Positions 1 to 8,600 of a stretch of DNA of 20,994 nucleotides are shown in pieces. This DNA is from Flavobacteriales bacterium UBA972 (GTDB lineage Bacteria; Bacteroidota; Bacteroidia; Flavobacteriales; Schleiferiaceae). Position 1 is the stretch's first letter. The number at the start of each line of letters is the position of its first letter. Under the pieces are notes generated by a model that worked only from the letters and a program-made list of their open reading frames with translations, searched no databases and was not told where the DNA came from. Location: NCBI GenBank assembly GCA_002292855.1, contig DBBY01000055.1, forward strand, positions 1,051 to 22,044, read 5' to 3'. Made by a program: the position numbers and the translations under genes.

Positions 1-2
1 AA

Positions 3-869
3 GAAATGGGCAGCGCCAAGCTCGAGTGGATTGGCCTGAGCATGCTCGTGGGCCTGGGCGCCGTGGTCTCGCGCGGAATGCGTTGGAGGCTCGTACTGGA
101 TTCCATGGGCTACCGAAGTACCTCGTGGAGAACCTCTTATGCCATTGGAATCGGCTACCTGATCAACATGGTCTTCCCGCGGGCAGGCGAAGTCGCGCGG
201 GCCACAGCCCTTAGGCGAAGCGACAAAATTCCGGTAGATGTGCTGCTCGGAACCATCATTGTGGAGCGCCTCATCGACCTCATAATCGTCTCAATTCTGC
301 TGGGCCTCACCTTGATTTTGACCTACCCTGAGCTGCAGAAGCTCTTGGCCAGCACCCAAGGCAGTGAATCGGCGGCAAATGAGGGCGGAATTCCCTGGCT
401 CTGGATTGCACTCGCTCTGGGGCTCCTTGCGGCTTGGCTCCTTCGCAAGCGCTTTTTTAAAACCTCGCTCGGCCAAAGGGTTCAGTCGTTTTTGCGCGGA
501 CTCTCCCAAGGGTTTACGAGCATTGTCCGCCTTGATAAGCCCTGGGCCTACCTGGGCCATACCGTCTTTATTTGGGCTTCGTATTTTGTGATGATCTACG
601 TCTGCTTTTTTGCCATGCCTGCCACCGAAAGCATTCAAATCGATCAAAGCCTTTTTGTGATGATGGCGGCAAGCATGGGCATTGTGGTTCCGGTCCCAGG
701 CGGAGTGGGTGCCTACCACTACTTGGTAGCCAAGGCCTTGGAGGTTTTGTCGGTTCCCTACCCCGAAGGCCTCGCCTTTGCCACCCTGGTGCACGCGTCG
801 CAGACCATAATGCTGATGTCTACGGGCGTCATCGGATTTATCGGTCTGAGCCGTTTTAAAAACGACTGA
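3..869 (+). CDS. Flippase-like membrane protein, UPF0104 / LPG_synthase_TM family (5'-truncated)
   Basis: Polytopic inner-membrane protein of the family that includes the membrane half of lysylphosphatidylglycerol synthase. The reading frame is open to the window edge, and family members usually have roughly 30-50 more N-terminal residues including a first membrane helix. I therefore treat the ATG at 6 as internal and the gene as cut. Counting from that Met there are about seven hydrophobic segments (near 9-24, 45-58, 81-106, 130-146, 183-204, 215-231, 256-283). Family signatures visible are RAGEVAR at 59-65 and PVPGGVGAYH at 229-238. No soluble lysyl-transferase domain follows, so this is the short, membrane-only form; its substrate is unknown. 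It ends 31 nt before radA on the same strand and is probably co-transcribed with it. Confidence is high for the family and low for a biochemical role. Confidence 0.85.
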   Translation, partial: EMGSAKLEWIGLSMLVGLGAVVSRGMRWRLVLDSMGYRSTSWRTSYAIGIGYLINMVFPRAGEVARATALRRSDKIPVDVLLGTIIVERLIDLIIVSILLGLTLILTYPELQKLLASTQGSESAANEGGIPWLWIALALGLLAAWLLRKRFFKTSLGQRVQSFLRGLSQGFTSIVRLDKPWAYLGHTVFIWASYFVMIYVCFFAMPATESIQIDQSLFVMMAASMGIVVPVPGGVGAYHYLVAKALEVLSVPYPEGLAFATLVHASQTIMLMSTGVIGFIGLSRFKND

Positions 870-900
870 GCCAAGCGCGTTGCGTACCTTGGTCGCTGCC

Positions 901-2247
901 ATGGCCAAGATAAAAAAAGCTTTTGTTTGCCAGTCCTGCGGGGCGAATTTCCCCCAGTGGAGCGGTCAGTGCCGCGCCTGCGAGCAGTGGAACAGCATCG
1001 TAGAAGAAGTGGTGGAGCGCGCTCCCTCTGAGCAGGTTTGGATGGCCCCTGGCCAAAGCCGCATGCTCACGCTCGACCAAGTGGACCGCAGCGCCGAGCG
1101 CCGAATTTCTACCGGAGACAGCGAGCTCGACCGCGTTCTAGGGGGCGGATGGGTTCCGGGGTCGCTCAGTCTTCTGGGTGGTGAGCCGGGCATCGGCAAG
1201 TCTACCCTAATGCTTCAGGTCGCCCTCAATTCAGGCGCCAAAGCCCTCTACGCCAGCGGCGAGGAGAGTGCTGAACAAATTCGGATGCGGGCCGAGCGCA
1301 TCGGCTTTGACGGGCCCGGATGCCACGTTCTCGCCGAGGTTTCTACTTCAAAAATTCTGCAGGCCGCCGAGCAGCTCAAGCCCTCGCTATTGGTCATCGA
1401 TTCCATCCAAACAGCCTACAACCCCCAGTTGGATTCTGCCGCCGGCAGCGTGGGTCAGATACGCGAGTCTGCGGCGGAGTTTCTTCGCTACGCCAAGGCA
1501 AGGCATGTGCCCGTGGCCCTCATTGGGCATATAACCAAAGAAGGCAGCCTCGCTGGGCCCAAGGTGCTTGAGCACATGGTCGACGTGGTGCTTCAGTTCG
1601 AGGGCGACAAGCACCACTTGGTTCGCACCCTGCGCGCGCTCAAAAATCGATTCGGGTCCACCCAAGAGCTTGGTTTGTATGAGATGGCCGAGCGCGGACT
1701 TCAGTCGGTGGCCAACCCTTCCGCATGGCTGCTGGGCCAGCGCGGCGAAGGATTGAGCGGGTCGGCCATTGGAATTACCGCCGAGGGCCTTAGGCCGCTT
1801 TTGGTCGAGGTCCAGGCCCTGGTTTCAACCGCCGTCTACGGCACGCCCCAGCGCAGCTGCACGGGTTTTGACACGCGCCGCCTGAACATGCTGCTCGCCG
1901 TTCTTGAAAAGCGCTGCGGATTTCACTTGGCCAGCAAAGACGTTTTTCTCAATGTGACCGGGGGTTTGCGCGTAGACGACCCCGCCCTAGACCTCGCCGT
2001 CTGTGCCGCAATTCTGTCGAGTCAAGAAGACCGCCCGATTCCGCATGGCGTGGCCTTCGCCGGCGAGGTAGGCCTAGGCGGAGAACTGCGCCCCGTGGCC
2101 CGCATGGAAGCCCGAATTCTTGAGGCCGGCCAGCTCGGTTTTGACTATGTCTGGGGTGCGAAAACTCCGGGACTTCCCAAAAAAATTCACGGGCTTAACT
2201 ACGTGGCTTTGGATCGAATCAGCCAAGTCATCGACAACCTTTTTTAA
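901..2247 (+). CDS. radA: DNA repair protein RadA
   Basis: RecA-like ATPase that assists branch migration during recombinational repair; cytoplasmic. The product is 448 residues, the usual length. In order it has an N-terminal zinc finger with Cys10, Cys13, Cys24 and Cys27, Walker A GEPGIGKST at 94-102, a Walker B-like LLVIDS at 163-168, the RadA-specific KNRFG motif at 248-252, and a C-terminal Lon-like domain from about residue 285. I chose the ATG at 901 because it gives the family N-terminus MAKIKKAFVCQ. An in-frame TTG at 880 would add seven residues with no family support. It lies 31 nt after the flippase-like gene and faces the OmpA-family unit; the hairpin at 2251-2277 separates them. 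Nothing unusual was seen in the gene. Confidence 0.97.
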   Translation: MAKIKKAFVCQSCGANFPQWSGQCRACEQWNSIVEEVVERAPSEQVWMAPGQSRMLTLDQVDRSAERRISTGDSELDRVLGGGWVPGSLSLLGGEPGIGKSTLMLQVALNSGAKALYASGEESAEQIRMRAERIGFDGPGCHVLAEVSTSKILQAAEQLKPSLLVIDSIQTAYNPQLDSAAGSVGQIRESAAEFLRYAKARHVPVALIGHITKEGSLAGPKVLEHMVDVVLQFEGDKHHLVRTLRALKNRFGSTQELGLYEMAERGLQSVANPSAWLLGQRGEGLSGSAIGITAEGLRPLLVEVQALVSTAVYGTPQRSCTGFDTRRLNMLLAVLEKRCGFHLASKDVFLNVTGGLRVDDPALDLAVCAAILSSQEDRPIPHGVAFAGEVGLGGELRPVARMEARILEAGQLGFDYVWGAKTPGLPKKIHGLNYVALDRISQVIDNLF

Positions 2248-2250
2248 GGC

Positions 2251-2277
2251 AAAAAGCCAGATCCCTAAGGACCTGGC
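2251..2277 (-). terminator. Rho-independent terminator of the OmpA/xth/coiled-coil unit
   Basis: Read on the minus strand this is a 9-bp stem (gccaggtcc / ggatctggc, one G-U wobble) with a 4-nt loop ttag, followed by ttttt. It lies about 45 nt beyond the stop of the leftward OmpA gene. On the plus strand the same stem contains an A-C mismatch and the following sequence is less T-rich, so it should work mainly for the leftward unit and only weakly for radA. Confidence 0.75.
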
Positions 2278-2319
2278 CTGCTTTGCTTGAGCGCCCGTCA
2301 GGGCTTGAGGGGTTTTGGC

Positions 2320-3294
2320 TTAGCCCTGAATCAACTCAGCCAGCTCTCCCAAATTGGGAGTTATGATGATCTCGGTGCGGCGGTTTTTAGCCTTGCCGTC
2401 GGGGTAGTCATTGGGCGCCACAGGCAGGTGCTCCCCGCGTCCTGCAGCCTGCACGCGCTGGGGCTTTACGCCCTGCTTCACCAAAATCTTAACCACGCTG
2501 GTGGCGCGCATCACCGAGAGGTCCCAGTTGTCTTTGACGGCGGTCTTGCCATTGAATTCGTCGGAGTCCGTGTGGCCCTCTACCGCTATTTTAAGGTCCT
2601 TGTTTTCGTTGAGCACCTTGGCAAGTTCCGACAAAGCACTGGAGCCGTCGGGCTGCACCTCCCAAGAGCCGCTTGCAAACATGAGGCGGTTGTCTAGCGA
2701 GACATAAACCTGGCCGTTGCGCATCGATACGGTGAGGCCCCTGTCTTTGAAGCCCAAAAGGGCGTCGGCCAGGCGCTGGCGCAGGTAGGCCGCTGCGCTG
2801 TCTTTGCGGCTAATTAGGCTTTGGAGCTCTGCCACGCGCTGCTCCCGAAGCTTGAGGGCCTCCTCAAGGCCCGTCAGGCGGTCTTGCTCGCGCTTGAGCG
2901 AGTCTTCTTTGGCTGCAAGGCGAACGGCTAAGCCCTCCATGCGCTCGAGCATCGTCTTGTTCTCGGTCAAATTCTGCTGCACTAAGCGGCTGTTGTTCTG
3001 AAGGGCATACTCGTAGTTGGAATTCAAGTCCCGGTAGGCCCGCTGCAGTTTGCGCGACTCAACGCCGAGCGCTGTGGTGTCCTTAATGGCCATGTCCAGG
3101 GCCGCAAGGGCCTTGGCTTTTTGGGCATCGCTCTCGCTGGCAGCAATCCGCGCCCGCTCGGCCTCGACCTTGAGCGCCTCTGCGCGCTGGACTGAGCTGT
3201 CATAGGATGACTGCAGTTCGCTGTACTTTTTAGGAGAAACGCAGGCGCTGAGGAGCGCGATTGCGGCTAGGGCCGCGACAGTGTGAATACGCAT
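2320..3294 (-). CDS. OmpA-family peptidoglycan-associated coiled-coil lipoprotein
   Basis: Predicted outer-membrane lipoprotein, 324 residues. The signal peptide ends in a lipobox, Leu15-Ser16-Ala17-Cys18, which is why I start at the ATG at 3294 rather than at the longer open frame (3393) that runs into xth. Residues about 25-185 are rich in Glu, Lys, Arg, Ala and Leu and look like a long coiled coil. Residues about 190-312 are an OmpA C-terminal domain: VEGHTDSDEF near 238-247, NWDLSVMRA at 256-264 with the Asp258 and Arg263 expected to bind diaminopimelate, and KAKNRRTEIII at 301-311. It is the last gene of a leftward unit, 13 nt after xth, and is followed by a clear terminator. The role is inferred to be anchoring the outer membrane to peptidoglycan. 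Similar proteins are sometimes labelled MotB-like, but no transmembrane motor segment is present. Confidence 0.9.
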   Translation of the reverse strand: MRIHTVAALAAIALLSACVSPKKYSELQSSYDSSVQRAEALKVEAERARIAASESDAQKAKALAALDMAIKDTTALGVESRKLQRAYRDLNSNYEYALQNNSRLVQQNLTENKTMLERMEGLAVRLAAKEDSLKREQDRLTGLEEALKLREQRVAELQSLISRKDSAAAYLRQRLADALLGFKDRGLTVSMRNGQVYVSLDNRLMFASGSWEVQPDGSSALSELAKVLNENKDLKIAVEGHTDSDEFNGKTAVKDNWDLSVMRATSVVKILVKQGVKPQRVQAAGRGEHLPVAPNDYPDGKAKNRRTEIIITPNLGELAELIQG

Positions 3295-3307
3295 AATACG
3301 AAGGTAG

Positions 3308-4051
3308 TTAACTCCAACGGAGTCGCATGGGTGCATGATCCGAAAATCGAGCCAAACCATCGTAGGAGGCATCCAAAACCCGTTCAGGGGCATTGGTTAT
3401 CCAGTGGTCAATGCGCCATCCCTTGTTGCGGTCGCGTGACCCCGAGCGCGGACTCCACCAGCTGTAGACCTCCCGCTCTGCGCTATGGCCCAGGCGAAAG
3501 GCGTCGTGCCAACCCTTGGAGGCAACGCGACCAAACCATGCGCGCTCCTCGGGGCTAAAGCCGGGCTTGCCGTCCAGGCGCAGGGGGTCGTGCACGTCGA
3601 TGGCCTCCGGAGCTAAATTCAAGTCTCCGCCCAGCACCACGGTGCCCGTCTGGCGCTCAAGCCACAGCTCGAGGTGGGTTAGCGCTTGAAGCTTAAGTTC
3701 TTGACGCGCTGGCTTGGAGCTGCCTGAGGGGAGGTATGCATTGAGCCAAATTTGGCCGTGCACGTTGATTGCGGCGTAGCGCCCTTCGCCCATCAGGCCA
3801 TCGGGCAGGCTGGGCACCTCGGCTTCGGGCCACGGAGTCCGGCTTAAAATAGCCACCCCGCTGTAGCCAGGCCGGTCGGCAAGACTAGCATGTACCGCCC
3901 AGCCTTCAAGGGCTGATTCTATGGCAGCGAGGTCGTTCCATTGGAGTTCCTGCACAAAAACAAGGTCCGGATTCTCGGCATCAAGCCAAGCACCCAGACC
4001 CTTGCGCAATGCGGCCCGAAGCCCATTGGCATTGAGGCTAATAGCCTGCAC
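3308..4051 (-). CDS. xth: Exonuclease III-type AP endonuclease
   Basis: Base-excision repair nuclease of the endonuclease/exonuclease/phosphatase fold, 247 residues, cytoplasmic. Active-site features visible are Asn7 in SLNANGLR, Glu35 in VQELQW (metal ligand), Tyr106 in NAYLPSG, Asp143 and Asn145 in GGDLN, a WRIDHW block near 212-217, and the terminal Asp238-His239 in SDHAP. The start is GTG at 4051. The upstream frame meets the stop of the preceding gene after one codon, and the resulting N-terminus (MQAISLNANG) fits the family exactly. It is separated by only 3 nt from the upstream coiled-coil gene and by 13 nt from the downstream OmpA gene, so it is embedded in an envelope-protein unit. 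The product is assigned with high confidence; the distinction between xthA and exoA-type subfamilies is not made. Confidence 0.93.
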   Translation of the reverse strand: MQAISLNANGLRAALRKGLGAWLDAENPDLVFVQELQWNDLAAIESALEGWAVHASLADRPGYSGVAILSRTPWPEAEVPSLPDGLMGEGRYAAINVHGQIWLNAYLPSGSSKPARQELKLQALTHLELWLERQTGTVVLGGDLNLAPEAIDVHDPLRLDGKPGFSPEERAWFGRVASKGWHDAFRLGHSAEREVYSWWSPRSGSRDRNKGWRIDHWITNAPERVLDASYDGLARFSDHAPMRLRWS

Positions 4052-4054
4052 TCC

Positions 4055-4933
4055 CTAGTTCAGCACCAAGGTTGAGGTACCAATCTTGGCGTTATCGCTG
4101 AATACCTCAACCGTGTAGGTGCCCGGCTTGAGCGTCGAATTCAAGTCAAAGGCGGCGCAGCTTTGAACCTGCTTACCCTCGTAGGTAATGTCGGTCTTGG
4201 CCGAGAAGTAGATGGTCTCGGTACCCACCTTCATAGAGCGCTCCTCGCTTTGGCTGGGCAAAACCCGACCGTCTGGAGTGTTAATGCGCATGTACACCGT
4301 GCGCTTTGAGGTTTCTGCAATGGCATTCTGAGCCACCGTGAAGCAAGCCTTGATGCGCTTGGCTTTTCCGGCTGATGCGGTGGGCTTCTCTACCCCCTTA
4401 GCATTAAGCGACACGGCATTGGCCTCGAGCGCCGACAATTGAAGCTTGAGGGCAGTGGTAACCTTGCTGGTGAGGTTGGAGTTTTGAGTGTTCAACTCGG
4501 CATTCTTGACTTTCTCGCTACCCAACTCATTGTCTACTAAACGTTTTGCTTCGCCTAAGACGGCATAAGCCTTGTTGACGGAGTCCACCTGGCTGGTAAG
4601 GCGGGCCACCGACTTGCGGAGGTCGTTCACCTGGCTGCGGTACTTGGCCAACTCCGATTGCGAAGCATTCTTGAGGCTGGTGATTTCTTCAATCGTGGCG
4701 TTGAGTCGGGCTGTCTCGGCAATGACGTAGCTGTTCATGCTGTCGTTTGCGGCAACCTGACCAATTAAATCGCGCTTGTACTCCTCGAGCTCGCTTACCA
4801 GAATGGATTTTTCTTCTTCAAGGTCTTGCACTGCCGTGTTGCGGTTCAGGGCAAAAAAACCAATAGCCAAAATCACGGCAATTAAAAGGCCGATAACTGT
4901 TTTTTGTCGTTTAGAGGACGAGTCGTTGCTCAT
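4055..4933 (-). CDS. Membrane-anchored coiled-coil protein with C-terminal beta domain, function unknown
   Basis: A 292-residue protein of a type common in Bacteroidota but without an established function. A short basic N-terminus is followed by one transmembrane helix (about 13-29, no signal-peptidase site), then a long coiled coil (about 33-170) that should lie in the periplasm. After a Lys/Ala-rich linker there is a C-terminal beta-rich domain (about 192-292) containing VYMRINTPDGRVL and LKPGTYTVEVFS. Cys197 and Cys259 could form a disulfide in that domain. I chose the ATG at 4933 because the longer frame adds 26 residues that carry the divergent promoter sequence. It is the first gene of the leftward unit with xth and the OmpA lipoprotein, and a near-consensus Bacteroidota promoter lies just upstream. 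Some homologues carry unreliable chromosome-partitioning labels. Confidence 0.8.
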   Translation of the reverse strand: MSNDSSSKRQKTVIGLLIAVILAIGFFALNRNTAVQDLEEEKSILVSELEEYKRDLIGQVAANDSMNSYVIAETARLNATIEEITSLKNASQSELAKYRSQVNDLRKSVARLTSQVDSVNKAYAVLGEAKRLVDNELGSEKVKNAELNTQNSNLTSKVTTALKLQLSALEANAVSLNAKGVEKPTASAGKAKRIKACFTVAQNAIAETSKRTVYMRINTPDGRVLPSQSEERSMKVGTETIYFSAKTDITYEGKQVQSCAAFDLNSTLKPGTYTVEVFSDNAKIGTSTLVLN

Positions 4934-4950
4934 AGTAGTAAAATTTTGCA

Positions 4951-4981
4951 CAAATGTACCACATTCTAAGAAGCGCACTAA
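4951..4981 (-). promoter_or_regulatory. Bacteroidota-type promoter for the coiled-coil/xth/OmpA unit
   Basis: On the minus strand the sequence TACATTTG (plus coordinates 4958 down to 4951) matches the Bacteroidota -7 consensus TAnnTTTG. A TTA (4981-4979) lies exactly 20 nt upstream, where TTG is expected for the -33 element. The start site would fall near 4945, giving a leader of about a dozen nucleotides before the ATG at 4933. The promoter overlaps the first codons of the divergent comF-like gene. Confidence 0.6.
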
Positions 4982-5628
4982 GTGCCTCCCTACCGCTACC
5001 CTGCGCAGCATGCGGCCAGTTAGTTATGCAGAGCAGCGCTCCCCTCTGTGCGGCCTGCTGGGCGGGCATCTACCTCGGCGGCCATCCCAAACCCGTGAGC
5101 CTGTCGTTCAGCCAATGGGGCTGGTCTTGGCTCCCTTTTGAACTCAATGTGGTCAGGCAGAGTATGGCAGCCCTAAAATTCAGGGGCCGGGCGGACCTTG
5201 GCCTGCTTTTGGGGGCTGCCATGGCAAAGAACCTTGAGCGTCCCCAGGTTGACCTGCTCGCCCCCATTCCCCTAACCATGCAGCGGCGCTATGCCCGGGG
5301 CTACAACCAGGCGGAGCGGATTGCCCAGGGCCTTGGCCGAGTCTGGGACTTGCCCGTCGCCCAAGATCTTTTGTCGCGGCCGTCCACGTGGAGTAAGCTG
5401 CTGGTGCCCAAGCAATCATCGCTGAGCAGGGCCAAGCGCAGCCGAATCTATGGCGCCTACGACGTTGCCGAGCCCGAGCGATGGCGAGGGATCCGCATTG
5501 CCCTGGTCGACGACACCCTGACTACCGGGAGCACCTTGAATGCTGCGGCCGAGGTCTGCATTAAAAAAGCCAGAGTAGCGGCTATTATACCGCTTACCCT
5601 GGCTTATGCTTCGCGTCGGGCAACCTAA
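4954..5628 (+). CDS. ComF/GntX-family phosphoribosyltransferase-like protein
   Basis: A 224-residue protein of the ComF family. It has an N-terminal four-cysteine zinc-binding element (Cys17, Cys20, Cys32, Cys35), the family blocks LKFRGRADLG (74-83) and RRYARGYNQAERIAQGL (111-127), and a type I phosphoribosyltransferase PRPP loop LVDDTLTTGST (184-194). Homologues are linked to DNA uptake in naturally competent bacteria, but many non-competent Bacteroidota carry one and the substrate is unknown. The ATG at 4954 is the only possible start: a stop lies in frame at 4939 and the next Met comes after the zinc element. Only 20 bp separate it from the divergent coiled-coil gene, so its own promoter must lie in or at the edge of that gene. 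It converges with the T9SS gene with a 15-nt gap and no visible terminator. Confidence 0.88.
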   Translation: MYHILRSALSASLPLPCAACGQLVMQSSAPLCAACWAGIYLGGHPKPVSLSFSQWGWSWLPFELNVVRQSMAALKFRGRADLGLLLGAAMAKNLERPQVDLLAPIPLTMQRRYARGYNQAERIAQGLGRVWDLPVAQDLLSRPSTWSKLLVPKQSSLSRAKRSRIYGAYDVAEPERWRGIRIALVDDTLTTGSTLNAAAEVCIKKARVAAIIPLTLAYASRRAT

Positions 5629-5643
5629 TGCCTTTCGCTTGAT

Positions 5644-8600
5644 CTAGCGCTCGATTACCACGCGCTGCACTCCAATTGCTTCCTCAGTTTGCACCTCAAG
5701 CAGGTAGATGCCCGAGGCAAGTGCGCGCAGGTCAAGATCAAGGGTCGATGTACCGGCATTGAACTGACCCTTGGTCCAAGACAGCTGCGCTCCGGTTAGC
5801 GAAAGCACACGAACCTCTGCAGTTCCTGCAGACGGCATGGGGAACTCGACGCGAACCAAGCCGCTTGTAGGATTAGGGAAGATGCGCATGCTGCTCACGA
5901 ATTGGTCGCTAAGCCCGACACTAAAGTTCAGCGTTGTATTCGCCGACCCACAATCATTGGTCGCCGTAGCAACTGCCGAGGCGGGGCCGTTGGTTCCAAA
6001 GGTCTGAACGGTGCTCGCTCCGGTTGCGATGCCTCCGTTGCTGAAGACCCAACTCACCCCAGTGGCATTGGCTACCGTGGCATTGAACTGAATCGTTACC
6101 GGGTTCAATGAAAGAACGGTGTAGCTCGCACTTACCGTGGGCAAGGGGGCGCTGGCAGTCGTAACCGACGCAGGCGAAGACCATGGGCTGGTTCCGCTGC
6201 TGCAGAGCGACTGCACATAAACATGGTAGGCCGTATTCGGCAGCAGTCCCGTCAAAACAGTGGATCCGCCCGCAATGGCCGAGACCAGGGTACCAGAGCC
6301 TGGAGTGAAGCCGGCAAGGCCATACTCCACGTTGCTGCTGACCGCTGAACTCGCTGGGGTCCAGGTTACCGTGGTGCTGGTACAGGTGGTACTGCCCGCT
6401 GCATTGACCCCTACCGGAACGGCGCAGGGTGAGCATTGAGCTACAAAGCTGTTCCAGGTGCTGCCAGAAATCAAGGTCGAGTTAAAGGGCATGGTCGAGA
6501 GGGTGTCGCCAAAGGGTCCCACCAAATCAAAGCCCATTTCTCCAGGATAGGATCCCGCATTAGTAACCACAATCCGCACGGAGTCGCCTGCACAGAACTG
6601 CACGGTCTGGGTGGAGGCAAAACCGGTCGCAAAGGTGAAGTCTTTGACGCTAACCCAAGATCCCGATATCTTTTGCTGGGCTGTGATTAATCCTCCGTTC
6701 CAACCGTCACCCCACGAGTCCTTCATGTACATGGTTGACGTACACTGGTTTGCTGGCGGACAAAGGGCCGTAGTAACCGTGTAGGGACCCGCCCAGCTCG
6801 ACTTGTCGTTGGCCGAGCAGCTGTCTCTGATGTACATATCGTAGGTCGTTCCAGCGGACAAGCCGGTAATAGTGTAGGGGCTGCTCACGTTCCAGGCCGT
6901 GGTTCCGTTGGCTCCGGTACCGGTACCCGTCCAGAACCCCACAGGGCCCCACTTAACGTTGGATCCGGCCGGGGTTCCCGAAACGGCAGACCAAGCCATT
7001 CCAACCGACGTCGTAGAAAGGGTGCCCGGAACAACGGCTCCGATGGGCTCAGGGCAGGTCGGAATCACTTCTACCACCAAGTTGTCAAAGAAGACGTCGG
7101 GACCAAAGCCAGAATGCGCCACAAAGCGGAAGATTGCTTGAGCACCAACCCAAGTAGTAGGCAGGTAGACGGTGGTATCCACGAAGGTTCCGGGGCTGGT
7201 AAAGCCTGATCCCGAGGTATTGAATGAGGGCCCCGATAGCTTCACGAGGGTATCCCAAGCAGCGGCAGTCACCGTCTTGCCCAGGAGGTAGAGTCGATCA
7301 TTGGGATAAGCCGACATGTACTGGTGCGACCACTCAAAGGTCGCTTGCGCCGCAGCAGAAATCGTTACGGGACGCGAAGAAATAGTCGCGTAGTTGCCAT
7401 CGGTCCACGACCAGAAGTTGCCGCGCATGGCTTGACCCGTGGGCATCGCGTACTGCATCATTGTTTTGGTACCCGCACTGGTCCAGCACTGCAGCGGACT
7501 CAAATCAAAGTTGTCGGTGTAGGGCATGGCTACGCCAAGGCAGCTGGTGGTGAAGTTAATCGGACCATGCCAAGGAGCGCGGGTCGTAGCGCCGCACGAG
7601 TCGGCAATCCATGCCGTATACACCGTATTCGGAGTCAAGCCGGTTATGGTGTAGGTCGTTCCAAGCGTATTGGCTACGCTGGCCACTGCTCCGGTACCGG
7701 GATTAAATCCTGAAGGACCCCAGGCAATGGTGGCTCCAGGTGTATTGACTCCGCCATGGGTCCAAGAAATCGTCGCCGACGTTGCTGCAGCAGAGGCGCT
7801 GCCCGAAGTCGCAGGCAAGCAGGCCGGCTGGGTCTCATAAACCACATTGTCAAGGTAGGCAGTGTTAAAAGTAGTCGTGGTGCGAAACGACACATGCTTA
7901 AATCCAGCCGGAACCACCGGGAATGGAACCGTGTACTCGTCCCAGTTGTCGGTGAGCACAATAGTAGCCACCGGCACAAAAGAACCGGGGTTGGACGGCG
8001 TAGAAAGCACTCCAACTACCAGGCTCGTGGTGGACCAGGTAAAGGCTTTTTTGGCGCGGAACCGAATCTGACCGGTCCCATTGGCTAAATCGCTAAACAT
8101 GGGCGAAATAATGCCTGCGCCAACGGTGGATCCCGAACTAAACTCGGCAAAGTTGGGCGCGGAATAGGCCGCATTGGTTCCGGTCGACACCTCCAAGGTG
8201 GCGCCGTTGTTGACAAACCAGCAGTCGGGCAGGTCGTTGACTACCAGGTTATCAAAGTTTTGACTGTAACCATTAGTCAGGGTGAAGCCAGCACAAAGGG
8301 TTGAAAACGTGTAGGGGCCGGACCAGATGGAGTTTCCTGCGGTTCCGCAGAGGGCCATTACATAAAAGTCGTAGTCCGTTTGAGGCGTTAAGCCCAGGGC
8401 CACGAGCGAGGTAGTAGAAACCGTATCGCTGCTGCCGGTGCCGATGTTAAAGCCCGCAGGACCCCATTGTACTGCAAAACTGCTCGCGCCACTCTGCCAG
8501 CTTAGGTTGGCCGAAACGTCGGTAACCGAAGGGGTGCCCAACTGAAGAGGCTCCGGACAGGCTGGTTGCGCCTCAACGGTTATAAAGTCTACAAAGAGGT

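Noticed and set aside
291..908. 205-codon open frame on the minus strand across the flippase-like gene
   Set aside because: The product shows no membrane or domain pattern, while the opposite strand has a clear polytopic family member.
2291..2328. Alternative hairpins (cagggct pairing either with agccctg or with gcccg) near the end of the OmpA gene, suggestive of attenuation
   Set aside because: They lie at the 3' end of a unit with no downstream gene to control, and the stems are short (4-7 bp). The standard terminator just beyond explains the region.
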